The notes: generated from the sequence alone by a model not told the origin. A stretch of 64,000 nucleotides of DNA from Isoetes taiwanensis (GCA_021234155.1 JAJEKV010000207.1:1364001-1428000), one strand, 5' to 3'. Shown: positions 34,666-46,920, counted from the first letter of the stretch. Numbers and translations: made by a program.

Positions 34666-34977
34666 TTATCTTGGGACTTTTTTTGTGTAAGTTCCTCTAA
34701 AACTTCTTCCCTTTATAAAACCAATTCCCATAGGCTTCAAAAATCTGTCCCGAACCACATATTTCTCTTTCGTACACAATAATATCCAAAATAAAGTGTC
34801 CTCATCATTGTCCTTTGGAGCTGCGACAGCGAAGTTATCTCCTTCCCTTACCAAATCACTCAACACAGCTGCATCTCCAGAAAATAGAGCTCTTTCAGAT
34901 CTGCGCAACTCGTACTCATCAGCTATAGCCTTGCTTGGCTCAACAACTACGAGCTCCCAATCATCTACATATTCCTT

Positions 34978-35007
34978 CACTACAAGAGAAGGGGTCAAAT
35001 AGTGTCA
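34978..35007 (+). repeat. CACTA left terminal inverted repeat
   Basis: Starts CACTACAAGAGAAGGGGTCA and goes on to AATAGTGTCA. It pairs with the last 30 bases of the element with about two mismatches. Confidence 0.92.
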
Positions 35008-35049
35008 CTTTTTGTGTCAATTTTTGGCCTAGAAGTGCAAATCAATTTT

Positions 35050-35540
35050 TCTTAAAAACTGACATTATAGGTGACGCATACTGGTGACACAAATGTAACA
35101 ATGATAACGTCACCTATATTGCCGGCACCTTCGTCACTTATAGTGGCAATCCCAGTGGCACATATAGCATCATTAGTAGTGTCACCTATAAAATCAATTA
35201 TAACACCACGTTTAATGCCACAACTAATGGCAGTCATAAAGTCACCTATCAAGTCAGATATAGCATCATCTACTATAACATATATAACGTCACATATAGC
35301 ATCAGATATAATTTTACATATAAGGTCATTTATAATGTCACTTTTAATGTCACTGGTAACACCATTCATAATGTTAAGATTATCATATAGCATCATATAA
35401 ATTTCATATATAAGGTCATTTATAAGGTCACTTTTAATGTCACTAGTAACACCATTCATAATGTTAAGATTATCGTCATTTGTAAAGTCACTTGTAACAC
35501 CACTCATAATGATAGGAGGTTTGTCACTAATTAAACCATA
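35050..35540. repeat. CACTA left subterminal repeat array
   Basis: Many short copies of GTCACCTATA, GTCACTTATA, TGTCACTAGTAA and ATAATGTCA in both orientations. Such arrays bind transposase in En/Spm-type elements. The array's lack of stops makes accidental open frames on both strands. Confidence 0.8.
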
Positions 35541-38124
35541 CATTGTGTCAATTTAACGTGAATGCCATCTCTTTTGTCGTTATCAATTAGGTCATGTTTT
35601 GATCATTGTTGTTGTTACATAGGAACTTGTATTTCCTATTGAATTCAGATGTTTTTGAAAGAAATTCAATATCTTTATCTTTATCGGTTTTCTTCCAGAT
35701 TTTATTCAGAGCCATTGATCTGCGGGATATCCCTGGTATTGTGCCAGATCAATGGCCATCAACATTTTGACCCAAAAATAAAAAACCACTTCCTATGGTG
35801 TCGATCGAACACATGGTTGAAGCACAAGAAAAAAGCAAACTAAAGAAGCCAATGGTCAGGCCTCCACTGCAGCAACCAACAAATGAAACAAAGCAAGCAG
35901 GGAAGCAAGCGGGGACCGCCCCAATGAAAGACGTTGGAAACAATCCTCTTCTAGTCCCGGGCGGGAGTCCGGATGAAGGTGCTAAACCAGATTTGGGATG
36001 GAAGAATGGATGGAGCTCGAGGAGAATGGTGAAGCTCAAAGAGATACGCCATAGCAGCGGCTATGGAAGGCGGATCCTCTTCTAATAACTTGAAAGCTCC
36101 TCTTTCCGCGTTAGCTTAGCGTAAATATTATGCAATCGGTTGTACTCTTATCCGCGAAGCCGCTTGGAGATGCCATAGCCGGCGTTCCACGGTAGAAGCC
36201 GCATCGGGGATCTTGAGAAAGCAAGAAAGCGGTTCTTCACGTTGCATTGAGGAAGGAAGCCGAGGGTCGGATTTGGAAAGAATCGAAGGAAAAAGGGGCT
36301 TTGCCAGCTCGCTTACGCCAAAAATTGTCGATTTGCTCTTCACGACCCACGGAATCAATCGAGCTTTAATTTAGGCAAAGAGCAACTCGCATGTTAGATT
36401 CCTTCGTCCGTTCTAGCATTCTTAACCTCAAATCCGGCACAAAACCCGGTGCCGATTCTTGCAACCCGGATCCCTCGGCCGCATCTCGCCAAAAAAAGAA
36501 ACCGTGATGCAATCTTATCCGTGGCCCTAAAATTAAAAATACCCTTCCTTTCAACCATTACAAAAAATACAAAAACATCCATGAAAGAAGGGAGTTGCAA
36601 ATCACCCAAAATAGCAATAATCATTTAAGTTGCTCCCACATGGCAAATTATACCATTTTTCATACAATATGATACTGAAATCATAGTCCTAACCACTGCC
36701 AGAATACCCTTTCCCAACCCAAAACGAAATTAGCACACTATATAGTGGCATGTACCATTCCAAAGGTTGTTAGTAGAAATTCCAAAAGCATCAGCAAAAT
36801 GAAATCATTAGCTAGCCATAAGAAAATTGCATTACATTGAAAATGTACCTTTACATAGTTTATCAACTTTCTCACAAAAAAAAAACATAGCTTCAGAGTT
36901 TTTCAACGTCTTCTTCCTATAGTAGTAACATTTCAGCGATGCATCTCAGGTAAATGCATCTTCATTATGACTTTCTACTTTGTTTGCAGTCATCACTGTT
37001 AATCCCTGCCCAAACAGATTTACATCTCCTAGAATGCTCATGCATCAGTAGACTAGATTCAGTAGCATTTCTCAAAATATGGTTGTTTGACACAGAGCAA
37101 GCTGCCACAGAGAAGGGTTCCAGACATATATGTTCATGGCAGAGCTATTTGAGATGGCCTTCGAGCATCTGTTGATGGGAGAGCTGTTTAAAATCACTTA
37201 AATGTCAAATATCTTCCATTGAATGACAAACTGCAGCCTGCGAGATGGTTTATAATAGGTATGAGATAATGGAAAGTAATAGGTATGACATAATGGAAAG
37301 TACCTTGGGATTACCAGATTCGAAACCATCGCTATATCCGAATAAACACTTGCTTTGTGTCAGATCCCGCATGAGTTTGACCCTCATGCAACTAAAAAAA
37401 ATACGTTAAACATGAACTCCATTGGCCTCAAAGACTTGCTGTTCCAGTGATAAATTTTGATACCGATACTAGCAAAGACCTCAACACTGGCCTTATAGAT
37501 ACAATTCTAGTGTCAATCTCTAGTATACTGCTATCTCTGCGTTTGCAAAATGTTTCTCAAAAGTGTAGTTCATTGCCATCACCTGTACTTCTGCAAATTA
37601 GACCGAAGAAAGATCACAGCCTTGGAATTTGTCAAATGGTAGAATGGTTTGGCAGATACATCCTGCAATATATTCATGCAGAAATTTAAGACGTTTTAGA
37701 GATCTCCAGCCATTATCAATGCTGAGATCAAACTGAGAGGGCAATAAAAACGGGCCCTTATAGCCAAATCCATTACCTGGTAAGAAGAAACTTTGGTACA
37801 AGGATGTACAAAATCATTTGCATGCTTGGAGCTCCAAATTCGACCTGCAAGGCAGAAGACAATCAAATTTTGCACGGGTTAGAATCCGCTGCTTGTAATT
37901 GTTGCTTTGTCATTTCCAGACCCGCAAATGGCCGCAAACAAATTTCAGACGCCTAACATGGATGAAACTGTCGGCATGCTATGATCTTCAGAGACCCATT
38001 CCTGTTCTGCGTTTCCTCTTTTCGTTGCCCTAAAATCAACCTAAAATGGCTGATAACATATCCCGCAATCAACCATTATATTTCATAATGTGATTTACCA
38101 CTTTACATTATACAAGGTGATTTT
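35541..38124. other. CACTA interior, left part
   Basis: No transposase recognised. The block around 35705-35960 ('agccattgatctgcgggat', 'gccagatcaatggcca') recurs diverged at 39965-40140. A 24-bp tandem duplication ('aataggtatga') lies at 37255-37305. An exon-like piece with acceptor and donor is present at about 37850-37780 minus, unidentified. Confidence 0.4.
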
Positions 38125-38143
38125 GCGGCGGCGTTGCCGCCGC
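38125..38143. repeat. GC-rich perfect hairpin
   Basis: GCGGCGGC, loop GTT, GCCGCCGC, in AT-rich DNA. The architecture resembles the Helitron hairpins elsewhere in the window (seven or eight GC-rich pairs around GTT), but no CTRR end is found at the right distance. Confidence 0.8.
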
Positions 38144-41100
38144 TATAGTTCGAAGGGTTTTTTACGAGACTTTGAATTTTGAACAATAATATCTAGTTTT
38201 GTTTTGATTTACCCCAATGTTTGTAGATTCTTTCTTCTTTTTCTTTCCAAAGGCTGATAAAACATCAAGGCTCAGAAACACAAACTTATCTATTTGGAAC
38301 ATTATTTGGATCGAACTCTATTGCATTTTTAATATTTAAGGGGATTTTCCAAAAAGTTTGTACAACGACAAATTCAAACATAGAGCTTCTACTCCACTGC
38401 AAAATTCATGCTGCATCTGAAGGCTAAGACCAAACTATAGTTTCCCAAAATTAGTCTGCTGTGAAATCGAGGCCATTCTATTGCGGATAATTCTGCTCAC
38501 CATGGCAGAACATTCTTTTTTCATTTACTGTAGTAAGTAGTCACTATAGCAACGTTATAGAAATTAAGAGAGTATCTAAACAGCATGTCATGTTGCCTTT
38601 ATTAGAATGGCGTTTAGCAATCGATGTCATACAAACTTTTGTGATATCATTTTTTAAATTTGTTGGATTCTTCCGGATAATATGACGAGCTATGCCATAT
38701 TCACTTTTGCTGTATAGGGGGCCTCTGACAAAAGTCTCTTCTGACAGGCATGAACGCAAATGGGACAAACTGTCATAGCTCACCTCTCTAATTCAAGCAG
38801 AAGTTTACAATATGCTGCATGCCAGAGACGACTTTGGTCTTCGGCCATGTTTTTATTTCCAACACCCATTATCCGACACCTGCTGCAGCGGCGGCCTTCA
38901 AAATCCACCTTGTTAAATCATGCACAAAGCAGAGAAGACAGCAGCCGAAAATAAGTTAGAACATCCTCTGCCTACCTAATCCACAAAATCGTAAACCGCA
39001 GCTGCTTTATTCAAAGCCTTAAAAAATAATTTTAGCTGTAGAAATACCTTGCCGAAACAAAGCCCAAACCCATCTTTCAAGGATCGATTTGTAAATTCGA
39101 TCTTTGATTCAGGGTTTTTCATGCGGTTTACTGGATTTTTTTTTAAGTTTAACAGAGTTTGTGAACAAAATTCGAATGATAACAGGCTAAGCGCTAGCTT
39201 TCAAGCTTGGCGATGTGAAAGAATTAAAGCTACACTTAAGCTAAATAGGTAGCTTCACTAACCTAGGAATTAGCCGAAGAATGTACCTGTATTTATATGG
39301 CATCGCCTCACTTCCTGGAGCCTTTGCTGGTACGAAGGGGTTGGGTACTTTCGCTCCACAATTTCGCCGGTTTTTTGGCCGGAATCATGAATCCAAATGG
39401 GCCAGGAGATTTGTGCGTAAATCTAACCAAAAGCTCTAAAGCGGTATGGATCAAGCAAAGCTTTCAAAAAATTGTCCAGATCAAGCCCAATCTGATCCGG
39501 CAAAGAACCCCAATTGAAGATCAAGACGGGACCCTCTGTGGCAACCAGCAGGGGAAGATTTTTTTCTCAGATTTCACGAAAGGGAACTGCCCCAAATAAC
39601 TGCCTTGGCTGGTTCAGGGGCGGCGATAGTTTCTGCAAAAATCCCTCAAATTCTTCAAAATTGAAACCAGAAAGTGCATCAACGCCGAATTGAACCAAAA
39701 GCGCCCTACAAGACTACTCCAAACAAGCCTCAGAGCACCTTAAGAATTGCACAATCAAGTGCTGGCTTAGGATCGCGTGCATAGGAAGGCACTAAATTGC
39801 CCTGTTTTCCCTAAAGAAATCTTAGCCCTCCATTCTAATCTAGCTTGCTGACGTGGATTTTTTCCCCCCTGTACAGCTCATCTTTTCTCTCACTCACAAT
39901 TTTATATGATGGAGATAACCACTTATTTATGTATCTTTAATGGGATGTTTTATGTTTTTCAATTTTGACCATTGATCCGGCGGATATTTTGTGCTTTATG
40001 CCAGATCAAAGGCCATTAAATATTTGCTCAAAAATCTCATTGCCAATTTCAATGGTGCAAAACAGACCAATGGTGACAGACAAATGGGAAAAATGCAAAA
40101 CCACTGAAGCCAAAAAAAAGGGGGGGCCGGCTCATCCAGAATAAATAGGGGCGGCTATGGACTGCTGGAATAAATAGGGGCGGCTATGGACTGTTCTTTT
40201 CAATTGGGTGGGATGGCCACAAAGAAACGGGCAGGGTTTAATCCTGTGTTTTGCAAGCTTGCATCGACCCACATATTCCAAGCTTGGAATGACCCTCCAG
40301 AGGTCTATTCAAGGCTGAATAATCCGCCATAGATGCAATGCAAATCTGACGACGTAAGGTCAAACCGAAGAAATATCAGTTGCCAAATTTAATCTTGAGC
40401 TTAATATAGAAAGACAGATCAGAAGGAACGAGAGATCATCTAACGAGGCCACCAGACCCTTGCACTGCTCTGCACAATTCGCTGCCTTGCTCTGCTCTAA
40501 TGGCCGCTGCAAAATTTATTCTTTGGCCTCTGATGTTGCATCGTGGGAGCTGTTTCCATCCCTGCCGGAAAAAGAAGGGGCGTGCACTCTTATCTATGCC
40601 CTAAGAAAATGACCCCTTATCATTGCAAAAAAAAAAAAATACATCCTAAAAACCTAAAAAGCAAACATGACCATTAAATGCAAATACTGCCCTAACCCTG
40701 CAAAACATATGGCTTCATATACTATACATGACCAGAATCATAGTCCAAACCATGCTAGAGAGGCCCTTCTGCAATATGAAAGGGATTGGGTAAACTTAAT
40801 CATTTACGACTTCATTATCATGTTCCTATAGTTATGCATTCTGTTGTTTGTCTCTTATGTGCAGTTTAATATGAGGAGAATGGCACCGCAGCCGAGGCGA
40901 AAACTCTTCAGCACAAACAGTAGTGGTCCAAGCACAAGGCATCACATATAGCTCAATTACCCAGCCAGGATGCTGTCACATCTATTGAAGAAGCCAATCA
41001 ATGAAAGAACATCTAGTATCCTACTTCACTCGTAATATCCATATTGAAGCACAATGAACTTTACATGTTCTTTCTTTTTTAGCGTAGTGCCCTTGATTTT

Positions 41101-41630
41101 CTATCATATCATTATCCATGTTGTGTATTTACTTTGTCCATATCTTAACAAGGTTCCCAAGGGTGTGAAACATATCATTATATAACGATTTGTATAATTG
41201 CTTTATCCTTCTCCAAATGTCAAGTAATTGCTTTTTTGTTTGATATGTACAACACCCTTCCCATGGTCCCAAAGGGGCATGATAGAGATTTGGAGGTTGT
41301 AGATAATATGCATCACTAGGTATATATGGATATTTTTTTTAATGGCCTTTGGAGTAACACAAGTTCGACTCCTTGGGAGTCTTCACTCGGGATATTTCCC
41401 TCTAATATATACACCGCCTTTTCCTAGGCCCCGAAGGGGCCAAAATATATTTGAGTTAACACAAACCATTACATCCAACGCATTATATTTGTTTTTTTGA
41501 ATGATTATGTACGACAATATGTTTCTCTATATGAACACTGGCCAATTATATAGATAATAGTGACTATTGATTTATTTATATGATTGTCATGCTAAATATG
41601 CAATGTTATGACTTTATGTGTGATTATGGA
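38144..41630. other. CACTA interior, right part
   Basis: No transposase. A minus-strand exon-like frame at about 38950-38785 (with MAEDQSRLWHAAYCKLLLEL) precedes a donor-like GTGAGC and may be a captured gene piece. A roughly 29-bp unit 'aataaataggggcggctat' is duplicated at 40139-40195. The remaining short frames are unrecognised. Confidence 0.35.
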
Positions 41631-41639
41631 TTGACATAA

Positions 41640-42105
41640 AGCTTGACAATAATGATGAGACATTATATGACAATATCATATTAGTAGCAACAACTATTGT
41701 GGCATATACTATGGCCACACAAACGTTGACAAAATTTGTGACACTGAAGGTGCTATTATATTTGATGCTAATAACACCACCTATGATGTCACTAGTTGGA
41801 ACTGACACTAATAGTGATGCTATATGTGTAACAACAAGTAACGCTATAATTGCTGTTAATAACACCACTTATAATGTCACTAGTGGCACTGCCATTAACA
41901 CTGATGCTATATGTGTAACAATTAGTGGCGCTATGATTGATGCAAATAGCAACATCTATAGCGTCATAACAAAATTACTGACACTTTGGGTGCCACAAAT
42001 TGTGACTCTACTCCTGACAGAAATTGTAACACCTATAACATCACCTATGTATAGATGTCACCAATAATGTCATAATGTATATTTGCCAATGCTGTGGTGA
42101 CATTT
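41640..42105. repeat. CACTA right subterminal repeat array
   Basis: Dense in TGTCACTAGT, TATGTGTAAC and AACACCACTTATAATGTCAC-like units, mirroring the left array. Confidence 0.8.
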
Positions 42106-42108
42106 TGC

Positions 42109-42138
42109 TGACACTAATTGACCCCTTCTCTTGTAGTG
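42109..42138 (-). repeat. CACTA right terminal inverted repeat
   Basis: Ends CTCTTGTAGTG at 42138, complementary to the left end. Followed by the target duplication CTT. Confidence 0.92.
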
Positions 42139-44671
42139 CTTGTTCAGACACTTCTCCCATTGTGCATCAAGGCAATATGCACAGAAACAAGATAAATGCC
42201 TTATATGCAATTGCGTAGGAGATGCTAAGTTAAATGCATGCACAGAATGAATGTTCCTCGTGTCCTCCACAGTCTCAGCACCCCATGCATTCTTTCTATC
42301 CACATTTTTCACTTCCCAAAACGACCTTCTTACTGGTTTCTTGTTCACACTTGAAGCTGGAGCAACAGCAGTGAAATTCTCCCTGGCTATATTCACAATA
42401 TCAACAGACATTCTACTTTTTTACGCATCGTGATCTCTTCATCATCTCCCTTAGCCACCGTTTCAACTCTGCTGACCTTCCCATCATGCTCCCCTTTGCC
42501 GTGATTGGAGCCGAAAAAATTCCACATCATTTCAATGAGTGTCTCATGAGAATACCTTCCTACAAAATAGAATGGCCGGGCAGCTTTGAATTGGGATGCA
42601 GCTCCATCTGAAAATACCCAATGCTTTTTTGGATGTATGCCCTATTCTTTCATGAATTCGTGATGCATCATAAATGCATGCTGGACGAATAGTGTGTCAT
42701 GTTTTGTATCATCAGATATATAGTAATGGGTGTCCTTGATGACATCACCTGATGAAGGCTCCAAATAGTATGTGATTTGTACAAGAATGGTGACCTGTTT
42801 GCTTGTCCAGTACGCAGATTGAACTTCCTACAACTGAATTGTGAAGTTCTCTGCAAAGTCTACTACAGATACAATAACCCCTAACATATCCCTAAACTGC
42901 ATCGCTTGCCATTTGTGCCTAAAGCTGTGCACTGGAAACTTTGCCAATCTGTCAATCAATGTGTGCATAAGATCTTTTGGTTTTGTTTTTCTCCACGATT
43001 TGGAGTACTTTCTTGGGTTTCCCCACTTATCCTTACCTCCTTCCTCATAATCCCAAAGTACTCCCAACTCACAAATCCTTCTTAGGACAACTCTAGAGGA
43101 CACAATGTAGCCGAGACACACCACACCGCTCACAATCTCCATAAATGCAATCTTTCTTGTGGAATTCTTGATTTTCTTCTTTAGGACACAATATGGATTG
43201 CCGAGCTGAAAGTGGTTGACTTATACTTCTTAGTCTTGGCAAAGACATAGTTGGCTGTAGATTGGCATACCTCACATGCACGGGTGCAACATTCTACATG
43301 CATATTTCTAAGTGAATTTAAGCCATCCAAGAGCATCTGCAGTCTCACATGATGAATGCAACAACATGAATTGAACTGTTTCAATTTCATTACATACCAT
43401 GGTTTTAGTTTTTCAAATGCTCTTTTGGCCAATTGTAATTTTTGGTCTTTGCTCTTTGAATTTAATGAACATCTCGATTGCAAAACATAATCAAGAAATA
43501 TGTGAGTAACATGTCAAATAACAAGTACACATGAACATGTAACTCTACTCTAACTGCAACTATAAACTGCCACTGTAACTCACTATGACAAATGAAACAC
43601 AAACTACAAACATACAACCCGCAACTAATGGTCATAACCGCAACACCAATCAGAATCGCAACAAACATAATCACAAACCGCAACCACCGACATAACTCGA
43701 ACACTTCTTTGAAACACTAACGTAGTCTAACTATTTAACATGCTCTCGCAACACAAACTGAAACTATGTAATGGAGCTCAAACACTAAGCGCAACACCAA
43801 CCGCAGGACTAACAACCTAAGTTGAATCTCACCACCAACCGCAAAGCATTTCGAAATGTTTAAGTTGCATATTAAGAATCAGTACTTCAAACCTTAGCTG
43901 CAACACCAACTACATCTACATAAGCTGCAACAACAACTACATCTACAAATGATGCACATATCACCAAAAAATCAACAAAAGATAATTTGCACCTGAGTAT
44001 CCTCCAGATAATGTGTAGCATGTTCCTCCTTCACATCCTTTGCATTAGGGGAAACTCTTGTATTTGTGTCCCAAAAACTTTGAACCAGCTCAATGACATA
44101 TTTGTCAATTGAATCAAACCTCCGTGACCTTCTAAAATATACCCATCCCTCCTTATTAAACTCCACTTCTTTACGTTTTTCCTTGGTCTGTCGCGAATAC
44201 ATCTAGGATGGACTCCCAAAACTTTTCCCAAACTTCTCTTGCTAATAGCTTGATTTAAAGTCTCCTTCCCAATAGACATGGCAAGTACACTTCTTCTTGC
44301 AGCCATAGAATCTAAACTACTAGATCCTTTTATAGTCCGGAATAGATTCTCGAATGTTCTCAATCACATGGCTTTTGACTTGAATCCTTCAAGTGATCGG
44401 CAGTGACATCCTTCATTTCTTTGTGCTTCAAGAAATCATTTAGCACTTCCCTTTTATCTTCCAAATCCATTTGACAAACTTGCCTTTTTGAATGAGAACA
44501 CTAGATTAGACACAATCTTTTGTTTACTCACTTGATTGGGATAAGCTTTGGACTCCAAACATCAAAGCATTCTTCTCTTCTTTTTTCTCTTTGTTTCCTC
44601 TTCTTTAGAGTCTCCTGCTCTCTTGTCCTCTTCCTCTTTCCCATAAAGTTTCTTTGCTCCACTTCTTCCAT

Positions 44672-45510
44672 CTTGATTGCTCGCGAACGCCACCTTAGCA
44701 CCTATAATAGTCCCGCTACAAAATTAACGAGGCGTAAGAAAGTATCATATAGAAAAGGAATTACATATCGTAATACTTTAAGTCTTCAATATGCCAAAAA
44801 AAAAATCAGAATTCACCACATTAAACCGATTTATTTTTCATGCATGGCTCTTGAATGCATCTTGGGATATATTTTTCCGGATGATTACAAGAAGGAAACC
44901 AAATCTACATGCAAATCAAACACAAAACAAAGAGAGCACTACAATCAATTTTAATTGCTAGAATGAGAATAATCTGTGATTAAAAGCAAACTTTGAATGG
45001 CAACATACCCAAATTTTAGTCTTTCAAACGAAATTTCAAGAGGCCTTACAATCTTGAAATTGGAATTTAATCTTTCTCGCAAATAATAAGAGACAGAAAA
45101 ATTTAAGGAAACCAAAGGTACAGGCAAAATAAAAACAAAGCAAAGTCATGTCTATTGAAATCAAATTACAATGAAAGAAATCTTGGATTCAAAGCAAAGC
45201 AACAGACCAAATTTTGTCTTGAAAGAAAGTATGCAAAAAGGCTCTACATTCTTGTAAGGCCGAATTTGATCTTCCTGTGGAATCCAAATCTTAGGAGAAA
45301 GTCCATACATTCTTCTTCATCAGTGATCAGTGATGGTGCACCGAAAATTCTCCCCCAAATTTTGAATTCTCTCGGGCGGGCGGTGGTGGTTGAAGCAAGA
45401 AACGAAAATAGGTAAGTGGCTAACTACCTTTCGAACTAATTTTCGAACTAATTAGGGGGGGACAGGGGGACAACTAAAATAAGACACTATACCATGCTTT
45501 AACCCACATA
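44672..45510. other. Upstream of the transposase-like gene; nothing recognised
   Basis: Should contain the promoter of the split gene. No second element end or host gene is evident. The frame at 45155-45415 plus is unrecognised. Confidence 0.4.
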
Positions 45511-45560
45511 TCTTCTTATATTATAAAATTTTTGGGTAAGTATGTCGTCAATGAAACCCT
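45511..45560 (+). mobile_element. Helitron 5' terminus
   Basis: After A at 45510 the sequence reads TCTTCTTATATTATAAAATT, then GTAAGTATGTC and ATGAAACCCTAA. It matches the first 50 bp of the 24244 Helitron (TCTTATATTATAA, GTAAGTATGTCATG, ATGAAACCCTAA). The true first base may be 45511 or 45514. No plus-strand 3' hairpin is found to its right. Confidence 0.65.
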
Positions 45561-45618
45561 AACCCTAATCGACATTTAGGGCACATGTAGGGTTTTTGGG
45601 TTTACATGTTCTAAGATA

Positions 45619-45646
45619 CTAGTAATGGTGCCCAGCGTTGCTGGGC
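45619..45646 (-). mobile_element. Helitron 3' terminus (minus strand)
   Basis: A, then CTAG (45619-45622), TAATGGT, and the perfect stem GCCCAGC/GCTGGGC around GTT (45630-45646). The body would extend to the right. Degraded relatives stand near 45805 (TGGTGCCCAGC) and 45965-45990. Confidence 0.75.
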
Positions 45647-46687
45647 AAACGTTGGGAACCTCTCAACGATACGTGGTCTTTATTGAGATAAGGTCTTTTC
45701 TCATACATGCAAACTTATCAATGATTTGCTATAGGATCAAGTGCGTGTTGAAGCAAAAAGAGCATAAGTAGGTGTGTCTATTCTATTCTATTATGTAGTT
45801 ATAGCAATGGTGCCCAGCAAAAAACCTAAATGATGAGATAAGCTGGCGTAGTTAGCGTTGGACTAAAGTTGGAAACTTGTAACTGGAATTTTGTGTGCAT
45901 TCTACTTTAGATTGTTGAGAACTATATGCATGTTTCCAAATATCCAAGTTTATATTTTAGCATAGTAATAGTGTCCAACATTGCTGGAGATTAGCTTAGA
46001 ACTTGTAAATGATAAGTCAACAATGAGAAGAGAGTGCATAATTTGGTTTCGATGTTCATTTACATCTACGTATAATTTGGTTTTGCATGTAGTCTTTGTA
46101 TTACAAAGTAGAATAGAATACCTTTGCTCTTTGACGTAAAAGCCCCATGCTTTCATATCCATTTGACTTAGCTCTAGTATTTTGCAATCACGTTCACTAA
46201 GCAAGTGTTTATGTTGAACCTTTAGTAATGTTCAATTATGCTATGTGAAAGAGGAATAATAATATGGCCACCAAGACACTTTCAAAATGTCAATCAATCT
46301 TCTAAAGTCTTTTGTGAGCATGTGATCCTCAAAAGTGTTTTTGTGCATGTCATCCTTGTGCACTCTAGATTGGTCTATATCTTGGTATTGGTCTGTATCT
46401 TGGTACTACCTGTATCTTGGTACTACCAGTGCAAGAATTGAAGTTGAATTTTATGTCTCCTTAACCAAATACATATGCTTGTATATTTTACTCTCCATGA
46501 TCTTTGTCTAAGCCAAAACATACTCAATCATATGCATTCAGATGGATTCATGTGATGGTAAATGCATTATGGCATTTGGATGCAAACATACCATATTGGA
46601 CCTTCACTATTGTCGCATAATACTTTCTACTAAAATAAGAACATCACGGCACAGAAAATTCTAGTCTCGTTTTCCAAATTACTATTC
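45647..46687. other. No gene seen
   Basis: Probably body sequence of minus-strand Helitrons. Contains three close copies of 'tatcttggtact' or 'tatcttggtatt' near 46378-46425. Nothing coding recognised. Confidence 0.4.
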
Positions 46688-46920
46688 AAAAAATAAATAC
46701 GGAGTTGCTTAGAAGTTGTCCGATTCACAACCACCCAACAGACCATCTATTATTGCTTAAGCTACAATTGCTTGTTCAACAACTTAGGCCACAATATTCC
46801 ATATTACATTGAAGTTTGGTTCAACATGGTCTAGGGATTGGAATGAAACTGGAAGTGGCCGTGGAAGTAAAATGATGCCATACAATTTGACTGTCAAATG
46901 GCTTATACAAAAGACCATAT
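46688..46920. repeat. Diverged tandem duplication, copy 1
   Basis: The block from 'tacggagttgcttag' to 'acaaaagaccata' returns at 46965-47182 with many small changes. No coding content. Confidence 0.65.

Larger units (their letters stand above)
34978..42138. mobile_element. CACTA (CMC/EnSpm) transposon, non-autonomous, 7161 bp
   Basis: The left end CACTACAAGAGAAGGGGTCA (34978 on) is mirrored at the right end, which reads TGACCCCTTCTCTTGTAGTG up to 42138. CTT stands on both sides (34975-34977 and 42139-42141), the 3-bp target duplication of CACTA elements. Both subterminal regions are dense in GTCACCTATA-like repeats. No TNPD-type transposase is seen inside, so it would move only with help. 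The surrounding reading frame continues exactly across the insertion. Confidence 0.92.
34666..44671 (-). pseudogene. DFAEN-type transposase-like gene split by a CACTA element
   Basis: A minus-strand gene starts near 44671 with a basic first exon (44671-44532, donor GTGAGT). Blocks follow in the order of a large, mostly unnamed family known to me from animal genomes. They are ARRSVLAMSIGKETLNQ; FWDTNTRVSPNAKDVKEE; KLKPWYVMKLKQFNSCCCIH; VVDFAENF; VQSAYWTSKQVTILVQ; HWVFSDGAASQFK; MMWNFFGSNHGKGEHDGK; and IRHLSCFCAYCLDAQWEKC. Repeated acidic residues (DFAEN, SDGA) suggest a nuclease or transposase core; this is inference. The frame is cut after LNK at 42139 and resumes after 34977 with EYVDDWELVVVEP, running to a stop at 34666. 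Some internal frame changes may be introns. Without the insertion the locus would be about 2.8 kb. Confidence 0.7.

Noticed and set aside
35071-35543. Frames rich in Ile, Thr and Ser on both strands
   Set aside because: They come from the GTCACCTATA-like subterminal repeats of the CACTA element.
45548-45600. Telomere-like 'aaaccctaaccctaa'
   Set aside because: Only about two units, and it falls inside a Helitron 5' end that reads 'aaaccctaa' in its sister copy.
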